Shown piece by piece: positions 35,811-44,306 of a stretch of DNA of 64,000 nucleotides. Every line of letters starts with the position of its first letter. The first letter of the stretch is position 1. A program made the position numbers and the translations under genes. The notes under the pieces were generated by a model. That model ran no database searches and had not been told where the DNA came from. It saw only the letters and a program-made list of their open reading frames with translations. Source of the stretch: Rhizobium sp. 2MFCol3.1 (GTDB taxonomy: Bacteria > Pseudomonadota > Alphaproteobacteria > Rhizobiales > Rhizobiaceae); the NCBI RefSeq assembly GCF_000377565.1, contig NZ_KB898361.1, positions 1 to 64,000 on the forward strand, given 5' to 3'.

Positions 35811-37460
35811 ATGACAGAAAAACAACACGTGCGTAAATCCCGGCTTCCCCGCCCAAATATCGGCAGCGTTACTCTTTCCGCAATCGTCGGCCTCTATCTG
35901 GTGCTGTTCACCAATTTCACCTTCTGGAAGAAGGTGCATGCCTATCTTGGGTTCGAGCCGGCGGCGGTGATGTCCTTGTACATCGCCATCACCGCGCTGT
36001 TCGTCGGCACGATCACGATCTTTTCGGCCAAATATTTGATCAAGCCGGTGCTGATTTTTCTGATCATCGCGGCTGCCATGGCCGCCTGGTTTACGGATTC
36101 GTTCGGCGTCGTCATGGACACGGACATGATCCGCAATGCCATGCAGACGACGCCGGCCGAGGCGCAGCATCTGATCACGCCGGGACTTCTGCTCCACGCC
36201 CTGCTGTTCGGGGTCATACCGGTTGCTCTCGTTCTGTGGGTGCGCGTCGTGCATCGGCCGATCATGCAGAAGCTGTTGTGGAACAGCGTCACCGTCATCG
36301 CCTGTCTGGCCGTCTTTACCGCCGCCGCCCTCGCCTACTCCAAGGCCTATACGACCGCCATCCGCCAGCACCGCGACCTCGTGAAGACGCTCAATCCCGT
36401 CGTTCCGATCGTCAGCACGGCGAAATACTTCGTCCAGGCCGGGGAAGAGGCCAGGCTTGTGGTGGCGCCGCTCGGGCTGGACGCGAAGGTCGCGACACCT
36501 GAAGGTTCGACCAACAAGCCCAGGGTCACGATCATCGTCGCCGGGGAGACTGCCCGCGCGATGAACTTCTCGCTCGGCGGCTATCAGCGCGAGACCAATC
36601 CGGAGCTCAAGAAGCAGGATATCGTCTATTTCCCGAACGCCACGAGCTGCGGCACCGCCACGGCGACATCTATCCCCTGCATGTTCTCGCAATTCACGCG
36701 CGACGACTTCGACCACACCAAGGGACTGGCCAACGAAGGCCTGATGGATGTGCTCTCACATGCCGGGATCGACACGGCATGGTTCGACAACAACACGGGC
36801 AGCAAGGGCGTCGCCGACCGGATCACCTATATCGACCTCGCCAAATCGACCGATGCGCGCTTTTGCGCCGACGGCGAATGCCAGGACGGGATTTTTCTCG
36901 ACAAGTTCAATGAGTGGCTCGCCAATGTGAAGAAGGACAGCGTACTGGTTCTTCACCAGATGGGCAGCCATGGCCCGGCCTATTATCTGCGCTATCCAGA
37001 AGCGTTTCGGAAATTCACGCCGGAATGCCAGACGGCCGAGCTCGGCAATTGCAAGGATAGCGATATCGTCAACGCCTACGACAACACCATCCTCTACACG
37101 GATCATTTCCTCTCGACCATCATCGACAAGCTGAAGGGCCGCAGCGACAAGATCGAGGCCGGAATGATCTATATGTCCGACCATGGCGAGTCGCTGGGCG
37201 AAAACGGACTTTATTTGCACGGCACGCCCTACATCTTCGCGCCGAACGAGCAGACGCACGTGCCGTTCCTCGTCTGGCTCGATCCCGACTTTAGAAAGTC
37301 GATGGGCGTGGACATGGCGTGCGTCGCGCAATCGCGCGAGCAGCCGACGTCGCACGACAATCTCTTTCACAGCGTGCTGGGCATGATGAACGTCACGACG
37401 AAGGCTTACGATCCGAAGCTCGACGTGTTCGCCGGCTGCATGCCGCGCAAAGGGTCTTGA
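35811..37460 (+). CDS. eptA: EptA-type phosphoethanolamine transferase, copy 1
   Basis: The 549-residue enzyme has five N-terminal membrane spans (about 20-190) and a periplasmic sulfatase-fold domain. The nucleophile is T282 in SCGTATATSIPCMFS, with VAGETAR and SDHGESLGENG providing metal ligands and LHQMGSHGP the other conserved face. It moves phosphoethanolamine from phosphatidylethanolamine to a lipid A or glycan acceptor and usually gives resistance to cationic peptides. A second copy lies at 38824. It is convergent with a receiver-only regulator gene 11 bases away. Confidence 0.9.
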   Translation: MTEKQHVRKSRLPRPNIGSVTLSAIVGLYLVLFTNFTFWKKVHAYLGFEPAAVMSLYIAITALFVGTITIFSAKYLIKPVLIFLIIAAAMAAWFTDSFGVVMDTDMIRNAMQTTPAEAQHLITPGLLLHALLFGVIPVALVLWVRVVHRPIMQKLLWNSVTVIACLAVFTAAALAYSKAYTTAIRQHRDLVKTLNPVVPIVSTAKYFVQAGEEARLVVAPLGLDAKVATPEGSTNKPRVTIIVAGETARAMNFSLGGYQRETNPELKKQDIVYFPNATSCGTATATSIPCMFSQFTRDDFDHTKGLANEGLMDVLSHAGIDTAWFDNNTGSKGVADRITYIDLAKSTDARFCADGECQDGIFLDKFNEWLANVKKDSVLVLHQMGSHGPAYYLRYPEAFRKFTPECQTAELGNCKDSDIVNAYDNTILYTDHFLSTIIDKLKGRSDKIEAGMIYMSDHGESLGENGLYLHGTPYIFAPNEQTHVPFLVWLDPDFRKSMGVDMACVAQSREQPTSHDNLFHSVLGMMNVTTKAYDPKLDVFAGCMPRKGS

Positions 37461-37471
37461 GGGGAAATGCT

Positions 37472-37840
37472 TTAGTTGGCGCGGTGCGCCTGCGTCACGG
37501 CCTGCATTCTGCGATCAAGGTCCTGAAGGCCGAATGGCTTGACCAGATAGTCGGTAGCACCGCAGGTGAAGCCTTCGATCTGGTCGGAGACCTGATCATG
37601 CGCCGTGAGAATGATGATCGGCACGTCGTTGCTGCGTCCCCGCAGCCGGCGAAGCAGCGACAAGCCATTTCCGTCGGGAAGGCGCAGATCAAGCAGGACA
37701 AGCCCATAGTCGCCGTTATCGGCAGCGCGCGTCGCGTCGGCAAGTGTGAGGCACCACTCCACGGAGTGTCCGCTTGCTGCAACATGGTCGCAAACGGCAT
37801 CACCGAGCACGGCGTTATCTTCGACCAACAGGACATTCAT
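37472..37840 (-). CDS. Receiver-only response regulator (no output domain)
   Basis: The 122-residue receiver has phosphorylation site D51 (LVLLDLRLPDGNG), acidic pair E7/D8, threonine in ILTAHD and lysine in YLVKPF. It resembles OmpR/PhoP-type receivers but stops after the alpha-5 helix with no winged helix, and the next gene ends only 11 bases away, so the output domain is absent or was lost. It could serve as a phosphate sink or as an allosteric partner. The sensor kinase at 41322 is the nearest candidate donor. ATG 37840 starts the receiver; the upstream in-frame extension is not receiver-like. Confidence 0.75.
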   Translation of the reverse strand: MNVLLVEDNAVLGDAVCDHVAASGHSVEWCLTLADATRAADNGDYGLVLLDLRLPDGNGLSLLRRLRGRSNDVPIIILTAHDQVSDQIEGFTCGATDYLVKPFGLQDLDRRMQAVTQAHRAN

Positions 37841-38044
37841 AAAAGGCTTGCCTTTCGCTCCCACGCCTTCGTGCCTACTCATCGGTGCGCCATAAGGCGA
37901 TAGAGAATACTCGCCAGACGCTTGCGACCGGCCATTCACGTCGATCGCTGATTTGATTTGAAATCCCGCTTGTCAGCAGCGGATCAACGGCGCGCATGGC
38001 GCCCGCGTCAACGCATGGCGCGACCCGGCTTCCAGTGTTATCGC

Positions 38045-38704
38045 TCAGCCCGCACCGTCGGTGGTCACATCGTTTTCCACCAGCGCGTCGTGCACCGTGG
38101 CCTCGCCCTGGTCCTTGTCGAGACCATAATGCTTCTCGAGGTTGCTCCAGGTCTCATCCATCGCATAGGCGGCGGAGAGCTTGGGAATGCCGACATGACC
38201 GAAGACGAAGGAGAGCTGGCGCTCGGCGACGTCTTCCTTGATGTTGGCGACCTGCGCGCTATAGAGCACGGAGGCAAGGCCGGTCCTATCGGAGCCGGAC
38301 AGACAGTGCACCAGGATCGGCTTCGGCGCGTCGCGCATGATGGCGACAAGCTGGTCAGCCTTTTCGGTCGATAGGATTTTCGAGGCGGACATGCCGAAAT
38401 CGACATGCTTGACGCCCAGGCGCTCCGATACCGCGACCTCTTCCGCCCACCATTTCGCGTATCCGGCATTGCCGCGGAGATTGATCACCGTCTTGATACC
38501 GTGGTCACGGATGTACCGTTCCAGCTGCGCCGGCGACGGCTGCGCGGACCGGTAGAATTGCCCGGCGACGACAGTATGAAAATTTCCGGTAAGCTGGAGA
38601 TATCCGGCGTAACCGCCGAGCGTCAGGCCGGCCAAAAGTATAAGACCGCCGACCGCCTTAACGGGACGTGGAATCCGAAGTCGTTTCCATGCGCGCACTG
38701 ACAT
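38045..38704 (-). CDS. Membrane-anchored dual-specificity/tyrosine phosphatase-like protein, copy 1
   Basis: The 219-residue protein has one N-terminal membrane span (about 15-37), then a DSP/PTP fold with RSAQPSP, GIKTVINLRG and the active-site loop HCLSGSDRTG (C134, R140; CX5R). The catalytic domain should face the periplasm. Family members act on phosphoproteins, inositol phosphates or phospholipids such as phosphatidylglycerophosphate. Pairing with eptA genes suggests a lipid or lipid A phosphate substrate. AGGAG lies directly before ATG 38704, so the GTG two codons in (38698) may be the real start. Confidence 0.8.
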   Translation of the reverse strand: MSVRAWKRLRIPRPVKAVGGLILLAGLTLGGYAGYLQLTGNFHTVVAGQFYRSAQPSPAQLERYIRDHGIKTVINLRGNAGYAKWWAEEVAVSERLGVKHVDFGMSASKILSTEKADQLVAIMRDAPKPILVHCLSGSDRTGLASVLYSAQVANIKEDVAERQLSFVFGHVGIPKLSAAYAMDETWSNLEKHYGLDKDQGEATVHDALVENDVTTDGAG

Positions 38705-38779
38705 CTCCTAGTATTATCGAAGAGATTTCCGTATGCAGCGAGCGGCTGACAACAACCTGAAGCGTAGATGACATTGTTG

Positions 38780-38812
38780 CGACAGCGACGGGTGTCTCAC
38801 CCGTCGCTGTCG
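38780..38812 (-). terminator. 15-base-pair hairpin after eptA2
   Basis: CGACAGCGACGGGTG and CACCCGTCGCTGTCG form a perfect 15-base-pair stem with a TCT loop, 12 bases after the eptA2 stop on the minus strand. The T-run is poor on that strand, so it may terminate with help from Rho or stabilise the 3' end. It separates eptA2 from the phosphatase gene downstream. Confidence 0.55.
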
Positions 38813-38823
38813 GCGTTTTGATC

Positions 38824-40503
38824 TTAGTGAACCGTCGTTCCGGACGTCGCACTTGCCACGTGGGTATCTCCCTTGCGGCACGCGGAAAACACGTCGAGCG
38901 CCGGGTCGTAGACCTTGGTGGAAACGTCCATCAAGCCAAGCACGCTGTGGAAGAAGTTGTCGTGCGAAGTCGTCTTGTTGGCGTTTGAGGCAAGGCAAGC
39001 CATATCGAAGCCGGCCGATGCCTGAAGGTCGTTCGCCACCCAAACCAGGAACGGCACATGGGTCTGCTGCACCGGCGCGACGACATATGGCGTGCCATGC
39101 AGGTAGAGGCCGTTCTCGCCGAGCGATTCGCCGTGATCGGAGATGTAGACGACCGATGCCGCCATCTTGTCGGCCCGCTGCTTCATCTTGTCGATGACGG
39201 AAGACACGATGTGATCGGTGTAGAGCACGGTGTTGTCATAGGCGTTCTGAATTTCTTCCGGCGAGCAACTGCCGAAATCGTTGGCGCGGCAATCGGGCTT
39301 GAAGCGACGGAACTCCTCCGGGTAGCGAGCGTAGTAGGCCGGGCCGTGGCTTCCGAGCTGATGGAGCACGAGAACGCTGTCGCCCTTCACCTTGTCCAGC
39401 CACGCATCGATCCGGTCCATGAGGATCGCATCAAGGCATTCGCCATCCTTGCAGAAGCGCGCATCGGCGGAATCGGGAAGGAATTCATAGGGTATCCGGT
39501 CGGTGACATGATAGCTGCCGGTGTCGTTGTCGAGCCAGGACACATCGACCTTCGCGTGGCCGAGCACATCGAGAACATTCTCGGTTTCGAGACCCTTGCG
39601 GTGCGTATAGGCGGTTCTCGGATAGATCGAGAACATGCAGGGGATCGAGACCGCCGTCGCGGTTCCGCAGCTGCTGGTGTTCGGGAAATAGACGACGTTC
39701 TGCTTGGCCAGTTCCGGATTGGTATCGCGATCATAACCGCCGAGCGCGAAGTCCTGCGCACGCGCCGTCTCGCCGGCGACGACGATCATGACGCGCGGCT
39801 TGGTGGTGCCGGCGGTGTTGACGCGGTGGGCATCACTGCCGAGCGGCTGCGCCACGACGTTGGCATCCTGGCCGGACGAGATCGCGAAGCGCACGGCGCT
39901 GGTGATCGGCACGAACGGATTGAGGGTATCGAGGATATCCTTATGCGCACGCCCGACGCCGGCGAAGGTGCGGTAGTCTCCCATACCGATGGCGGCGAAG
40001 ACCGCCGTGCAGGCCAGGATGACAGCCGTGTTGTGCGCGAGTTTGCCGAGGATCGGCCGGTGGCGGATGCGCACCCAGACGATCAGCAGCGAGGGTATGA
40101 TGCCGGTCAGAAGCATATGCATCAGGAAGCGGCTGGTGATCAGATGTCCGGCCTCAGCGCCGGTCGAAACCGCCGCGTTGCGGATCATTTCCTTGTCGAC
40201 GATGACACCGAACGAATCGGTGAACCAGGACGCCGCGGATGCGACGAGCACGAAGAAGATGAGAAAAGGCTTGGTGATGTATTTGGCGGAGAAGAAGGTC
40301 ACGACGCCCATGCTCGCCGCGGCAATGCCGATAACGAAGATGGTAAAGCCGAAATGGTCGGCGGAAAAATATCCAAAAGCCTTCGACCAGAAGGTCTGGT
40401 TTGTAACGACCAGAAGATAGGCCGTCGTCAACAAGCAGAGCGTCACGCTTCCGATCTCGGGCCGGAAGTAGCGAGACGCTCCTTGAGAATTGTTATCGGT
40501 CAA
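38824..40503 (-). CDS. eptA: EptA-type phosphoethanolamine transferase, copy 2
   Basis: The 559-residue paralogue of the copy at 35811 has the same layout: five membrane spans, nucleophile T281 in SCGTATAVSIPCMFS, metal ligands in VAGETAR and SDHGESLGENG, and LHQLGSHGP. It starts at TTG 40503, with GGAG 8 bases before it; this gives MTDNNSQG and aligns with the N-terminus of copy 1 (both reach IGSVTL). It lies between two phosphatase genes in the same direction, so a phosphatase/eptA unit seems to have been duplicated. Confidence 0.9.
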   Translation of the reverse strand: MTDNNSQGASRYFRPEIGSVTLCLLTTAYLLVVTNQTFWSKAFGYFSADHFGFTIFVIGIAAASMGVVTFFSAKYITKPFLIFFVLVASAASWFTDSFGVIVDKEMIRNAAVSTGAEAGHLITSRFLMHMLLTGIIPSLLIVWVRIRHRPILGKLAHNTAVILACTAVFAAIGMGDYRTFAGVGRAHKDILDTLNPFVPITSAVRFAISSGQDANVVAQPLGSDAHRVNTAGTTKPRVMIVVAGETARAQDFALGGYDRDTNPELAKQNVVYFPNTSSCGTATAVSIPCMFSIYPRTAYTHRKGLETENVLDVLGHAKVDVSWLDNDTGSYHVTDRIPYEFLPDSADARFCKDGECLDAILMDRIDAWLDKVKGDSVLVLHQLGSHGPAYYARYPEEFRRFKPDCRANDFGSCSPEEIQNAYDNTVLYTDHIVSSVIDKMKQRADKMAASVVYISDHGESLGENGLYLHGTPYVVAPVQQTHVPFLVWVANDLQASAGFDMACLASNANKTTSHDNFFHSVLGLMDVSTKVYDPALDVFSACRKGDTHVASATSGTTVH

Positions 40504-40648
40504 TTCGATGTCTCCGCTAAAGCTAGTTGCGGGACACCATCGGAAAAATGATGGCCGGAATCCCGCCAATCCTGAGCGGGATGCCTTTCTTTTCTGACAT
40601 GAGCCTGAAAGCTGCGTGGCGTTATCGCACCACCACAGCTAAGATCGG

Positions 40649-41233
40649 CTACCCCTTGAGGCCGTAATGGGTCTCCAGGTGATCCCAGCTGATATCCATC
40701 GCATAGACCGACGAGATGTGTGGGATGGCGACGTGGCCGTAGCGAACCGACAGCTGGCGCTCGGCGACGTCCTCGTTCACGCCGGCGATTTGCTGGCTGT
40801 AGATCACCGATACCAGACCGGAGCGATCGGCGCCGCTCTGGCAATGAATCAGGATCGGCTTGGGCGCGGCCTTCATGATCGCGACGAGCTCATCGGCGCG
40901 CTCAGGCGTCAGGACCTTGCCCGACGACATGCCGAAATCGATATGCTCGACGCCGAGTTTCTGGGCAGTGGCGATCTCGGTGTTATACCATTGCGCGTTC
41001 ACGTTCTCGCCGCGCAGATTGATGATCGTCTTGATGCCGTGGTCTCGGACGTGGCGTTCCAGCTGCGCGGGAGACAGCTGCGCGGATCGATAGAGCTCGC
41101 CCGAAATGACACTATGGAAATTTCCGCTGAGCTGCAGGTAGCCGATATAGCCGCCAAACAAAGCGCCCGCCATGAGAACGCCGGCGATAGCGCCTCGCAA
41201 CATTTTCCTACGCGCGATAACAAAGTTTTTCAC
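40649..41233 (-). CDS. Membrane-anchored dual-specificity/tyrosine phosphatase-like protein, copy 2
   Basis: The 194-residue paralogue of the 38045 protein has an N-terminal span (about 12-32), LYRSAQLSPAQLERHVRDHG, INLRGENVNA and the active-site loop HCQSGADRSG with Cys and Arg of CX5R. It starts at GTG 41233 with GAGG 5 bases upstream; an ATG ten codons later is an alternative. It is the gene directly after the sensor kinase and before eptA2, so it is probably part of the same envelope-stress regulon. Confidence 0.8.
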   Translation of the reverse strand: MKNFVIARRKMLRGAIAGVLMAGALFGGYIGYLQLSGNFHSVISGELYRSAQLSPAQLERHVRDHGIKTIINLRGENVNAQWYNTEIATAQKLGVEHIDFGMSSGKVLTPERADELVAIMKAAPKPILIHCQSGADRSGLVSVIYSQQIAGVNEDVAERQLSVRYGHVAIPHISSVYAMDISWDHLETHYGLKG

Positions 41234-41321
41234 AGGAACCTCGGTGATCAAAGTCTGGAGCGACCTTGGACGACGAGGCTGACGGACACCTGAAGGCGCT
41301 AAGCGCCCTCCAAGTCCTTCG

Positions 41322-42695
41322 TCATGCGGTCCCGTTGGAAGCGATCGTTTGCGCATCCAGCACGATGCGGCATCCAAGCGGCGGCTGCTCGATGGAGAGG
41401 TTCATGCCGTGCAGGCGGGCAATCGCCGAGACGAGGCTGAGGCCGAGGCCATTGCCGGGTTCGTGGCGGCTGCGTTCGGTTCGATGAAAGCGGCGCAACA
41501 CGGCTTCCACCTCCTCCGGCGGAATGCCGCAGCCGGTGTCCTCGACGGCCAGGCTGATCTTATCGCCGACCTGCGCGAGCGTAATCGTCGCCCTGCCCCC
41601 TTCGGGCGTGAACTTGATGGCGTTGTCCGTGAGGTTGCTGATGGCTTCGAAGAGCAGGCTGGCGTCGCCCAACACCATGCCCTCCTCGCCCGCATCGCAG
41701 ACAAAGGAAAGATCAACGCCGCGCTCTTCGGCGAAGGGCTCGTAGAACTCCATGGCGTCCTGGGCGATCGAGGCCAGCGAAACCGGCTGGAAGCCGGAGC
41801 GCCGGATTCCGTCCTCGACCTCGGAAATACGCAGGAGCGCGCTGAAGGTTTTCAATATGCCCTGGATTTCAACGACGGCGTCATCGATGGATGCGGCGTA
41901 GTCGTCCGCGGTGGCGGATCGCCGACGCGCACGTTCCAGACCGGCGAGCAGACGCGTCAACGGCGTGCGCATGTCGTGCGCGATGTTGTCGCACACCCCT
42001 TTGACCTCGTGCATCAGGTGCTCGATCTCGTCCAGCATCTCGTTCACGACGGTCGCCAGCCGGTCGATATCTCCGGAGGCGCGGCCGGTGGGCAGGCGTT
42101 GGCTCAGATCACCATGCATGATGCGTTCGGCGGTCTGCGTTATGCGATCAATCCGACGCACCGAGCCGGCGCCGATCAGGCCGGCGCCCACGAGGCCCAG
42201 TGTGGCGGTAACGATCGCGCCGAAGAGCATCGCCCGCGACAGCAATTCGTCGAACTCACGCTGCTCGGTGATTTCCTGGGCGATCATCAATTGCTCGCCA
42301 CTGGCGAAAACCTTCACCAGCCCTCGATAGGGCAACCTGTGTCCATCGACATGGGCGATGAAGTCGAAGGGCGTGACCGTTGCGGGATGGTGTTCCGGCA
42401 GCGGCACTTCGCTTCCGACCAATCTCTGGCCGCTGGCGTCGAACAGGGTGAAGGAACGCTCGAGGCTGATGCCGTTCTCCTGTCGAGACTTCAGACGAGC
42501 CGTTATCTCCGTTATGCCGACCCTATCGAGGCCGGCTAGCTCCCGATAAAGCCACTCGTCCACCCGCTTCGACACGAAGTCGCTGGTTTGCCAGGTGATG
42601 AAGGCGAAGAGGCATGCGGCGGCGATGCTGAAAAGCACCAGAAATGTAACCGCCAGCCGGAAGCTGGTCGTCCTGACGAGTTCAAGCAGACGCAT
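41322..42695 (-). CDS. Two-component sensor histidine kinase
   Basis: The 457-residue kinase has two membrane spans (about 12-34 and 155-178) around a 115-residue periplasmic sensor, then HAMP. The HisKA site has the phospho-accepting histidine in NIAHDMRTPLTRL, and the catalytic domain has an N-box (LTDNAIKFTPEGG), G1 (VEDTGCGIPPEE) and G2 (GNGLGLSLV). Its start overlaps the end of the OmpR-type regulator gene by 14 bases, so they form one pair. A PmrB/QseC-like role in sensing cationic peptides or metals is likely from the eptA and efflux neighbours. Confidence 0.9.
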   Translation of the reverse strand: MRLLELVRTTSFRLAVTFLVLFSIAAACLFAFITWQTSDFVSKRVDEWLYRELAGLDRVGITEITARLKSRQENGISLERSFTLFDASGQRLVGSEVPLPEHHPATVTPFDFIAHVDGHRLPYRGLVKVFASGEQLMIAQEITEQREFDELLSRAMLFGAIVTATLGLVGAGLIGAGSVRRIDRITQTAERIMHGDLSQRLPTGRASGDIDRLATVVNEMLDEIEHLMHEVKGVCDNIAHDMRTPLTRLLAGLERARRRSATADDYAASIDDAVVEIQGILKTFSALLRISEVEDGIRRSGFQPVSLASIAQDAMEFYEPFAEERGVDLSFVCDAGEEGMVLGDASLLFEAISNLTDNAIKFTPEGGRATITLAQVGDKISLAVEDTGCGIPPEEVEAVLRRFHRTERSRHEPGNGLGLSLVSAIARLHGMNLSIEQPPLGCRIVLDAQTIASNGTA

Positions 42696-43371
42696 CGAGC
42701 ATGTATCCCGAGCCGCGCATGGTCTTGATCATCGTCGGCATGCCCGCCGCATCGACCTTCTTGCGGAGCTTGCTGATGTGAACATCGATCACGTTGCTCG
42801 GCTCGTTGTAACGGTAATTCCACACCTCCTCGAAGAGCATGGTGCGGGTGACGATTTGGCCGGAATGGCGCACCAGATACTCCAGCAGCTTGAACTCGCG
42901 CGGTAGCAGATCGAGCAGGCGACCGGAGCGGCGGGCGGTATGCGTCAGGAGGTCGATTTCGAGGTCGCCCACCTTGAGCACCGTCTCCTTGGCCTGGCCA
43001 TATTGCCGCCGGATGAGCACGTCGATCCTGGCGGTCAGTTCGAGGGATTCGAAGGGTTTGGTGAGATAATCGTCACCACCGGCCTTGAGGCCGCGAATGC
43101 GCTCGTCGACCGCCGACAGGGCGCTCAGGATCAGCACCGGCGTCTGAACGCCCGCCGTCCGCAAGGTCGTGAGCAGGCCGATCCCATCGAGCGTCCCGGG
43201 AAGCATCCGATCGAGAACGATCGCATCGAACGTTCCCGAAACTGCCTTCACCAATCCCTCGCGGCCGTCATGGGCACAGACGACTGCGCAGCCGTTGTCG
43301 ACCAAGGCGGCCTCGATCTCCAGCGCCGTCTTCTTGTCGTCCTCGATTACCAATACCGTCGACACGTGCAC
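42682..43371 (-). CDS. OmpR-family response regulator, partner of the kinase
   Basis: The 229-residue regulator has a receiver with D54 (AIVLDRMLPG), E10/D11/D12 and K in YLTKPF, and a C-terminal winged helix (LPREFKLLEYLVRHSGQIVT, NVIDVHISKLRKKV). It overlaps the kinase gene. It is divergent from a second regulator gene across 126 bases and probably controls the two eptA/phosphatase units and the efflux operon. No direct binding site was found by eye. Confidence 0.92.
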   Translation of the reverse strand: MHVSTVLVIEDDKKTALEIEAALVDNGCAVVCAHDGREGLVKAVSGTFDAIVLDRMLPGTLDGIGLLTTLRTAGVQTPVLILSALSAVDERIRGLKAGGDDYLTKPFESLELTARIDVLIRRQYGQAKETVLKVGDLEIDLLTHTARRSGRLLDLLPREFKLLEYLVRHSGQIVTRTMLFEEVWNYRYNEPSNVIDVHISKLRKKVDAAGMPTMIKTMRGSGYMLDASA

Positions 43372-43497
43372 TCCCTGAAACCGACCCTAAATTTGCTTCA
43401 ATCGGATATATTGGATGACACATTACAGAAATTGAGACTAAACGGGGTTCGCCCGAGCATGAAAACTTTTTAATCTTTCACGGACAGGCCTTTATTC

Positions 43498-44181
43498 ATG
43501 CGGGTTCTCATCGTCGAGGACGACGACAAGACTGCCAGCTACCTGATGCGCGGGCTGACCGAAAGCGGCATCATCGCCGATCATGCCGGCGATGGAGAAC
43601 TCGGCCTCGTGCTCGCCAGCGAGCCGATCTACGACGTGTTGATCGTCGACCGACTGCTGCCAAAAATGGATGGGCTGGCGCTTGTCACGGCGCTGCGCGC
43701 GCAGGGCAACGCGGTGCCGATCCTGATGCTGAGCGCGCTCGCCAATCCGATGGACAGGGTCGAGGGGCTTCGCGCCGGTTGCGACGACTATCTCGCCAAG
43801 CCCTATGCATTCGGCGAACTCTTGGCACGCGTGCAGGCCATCGCCCGGCGTCGAGATGGGCGCAGCGATGCGACAACGCTAACCGTCGACGCGCTCTCGC
43901 TCAATCTCGAGCAACGCGTCGCGATCCGCGAGGGAAAGACGATCCCGCTGCAGCTGCGCGAATTCCTGCTCCTGCAGACACTCATGCGCAACGCCAACGC
44001 CGTGGTGACACGCACCATGCTGCTGGAATCCGGATGGGATTACGCATTCGAGCCGCGCGGCAACATCATCGACATGCATATCCACCGCATCCGCCGCAAG
44101 ATCGACCAGGGCTTCGCCTATCCGCTGCTGCATACGGTTGCTGGCGCCGGATACTGTCTGGGGATCGCACCCGGCGCCTGA
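43498..44181 (+). CDS. Orphan OmpR-family response regulator
   Basis: The 227-residue regulator has receiver D51 (VLIVDRLLPKMDG), E7/D8/D9 and K in YLAKPY, and a winged helix (LQLREFLLLQTLMRNANAVVT, NIIDMHIHRIRRKI). There is no kinase beside it. It stands 125 bases before the efflux genes in the same direction and opposite to the kinase/regulator pair. Cross-talk with that kinase, or a dimer with its regulator, is possible. Confidence 0.9.
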   Translation: MRVLIVEDDDKTASYLMRGLTESGIIADHAGDGELGLVLASEPIYDVLIVDRLLPKMDGLALVTALRAQGNAVPILMLSALANPMDRVEGLRAGCDDYLAKPYAFGELLARVQAIARRRDGRSDATTLTVDALSLNLEQRVAIREGKTIPLQLREFLLLQTLMRNANAVVTRTMLLESGWDYAFEPRGNIIDMHIHRIRRKIDQGFAYPLLHTVAGAGYCLGIAPGA

Positions 44182-44306
44182 GGCCAGCCGCCGCTTCTTA
44201 AAATATTTTTCATGTTCGCGCGAATTGCCGCCCATGATCGGGAAGGCAGAGTAATGCTGCGATGCACAATTGCTGCGTCGCCTGTTTTACTCAAGCGAGC
44301 GGATTG

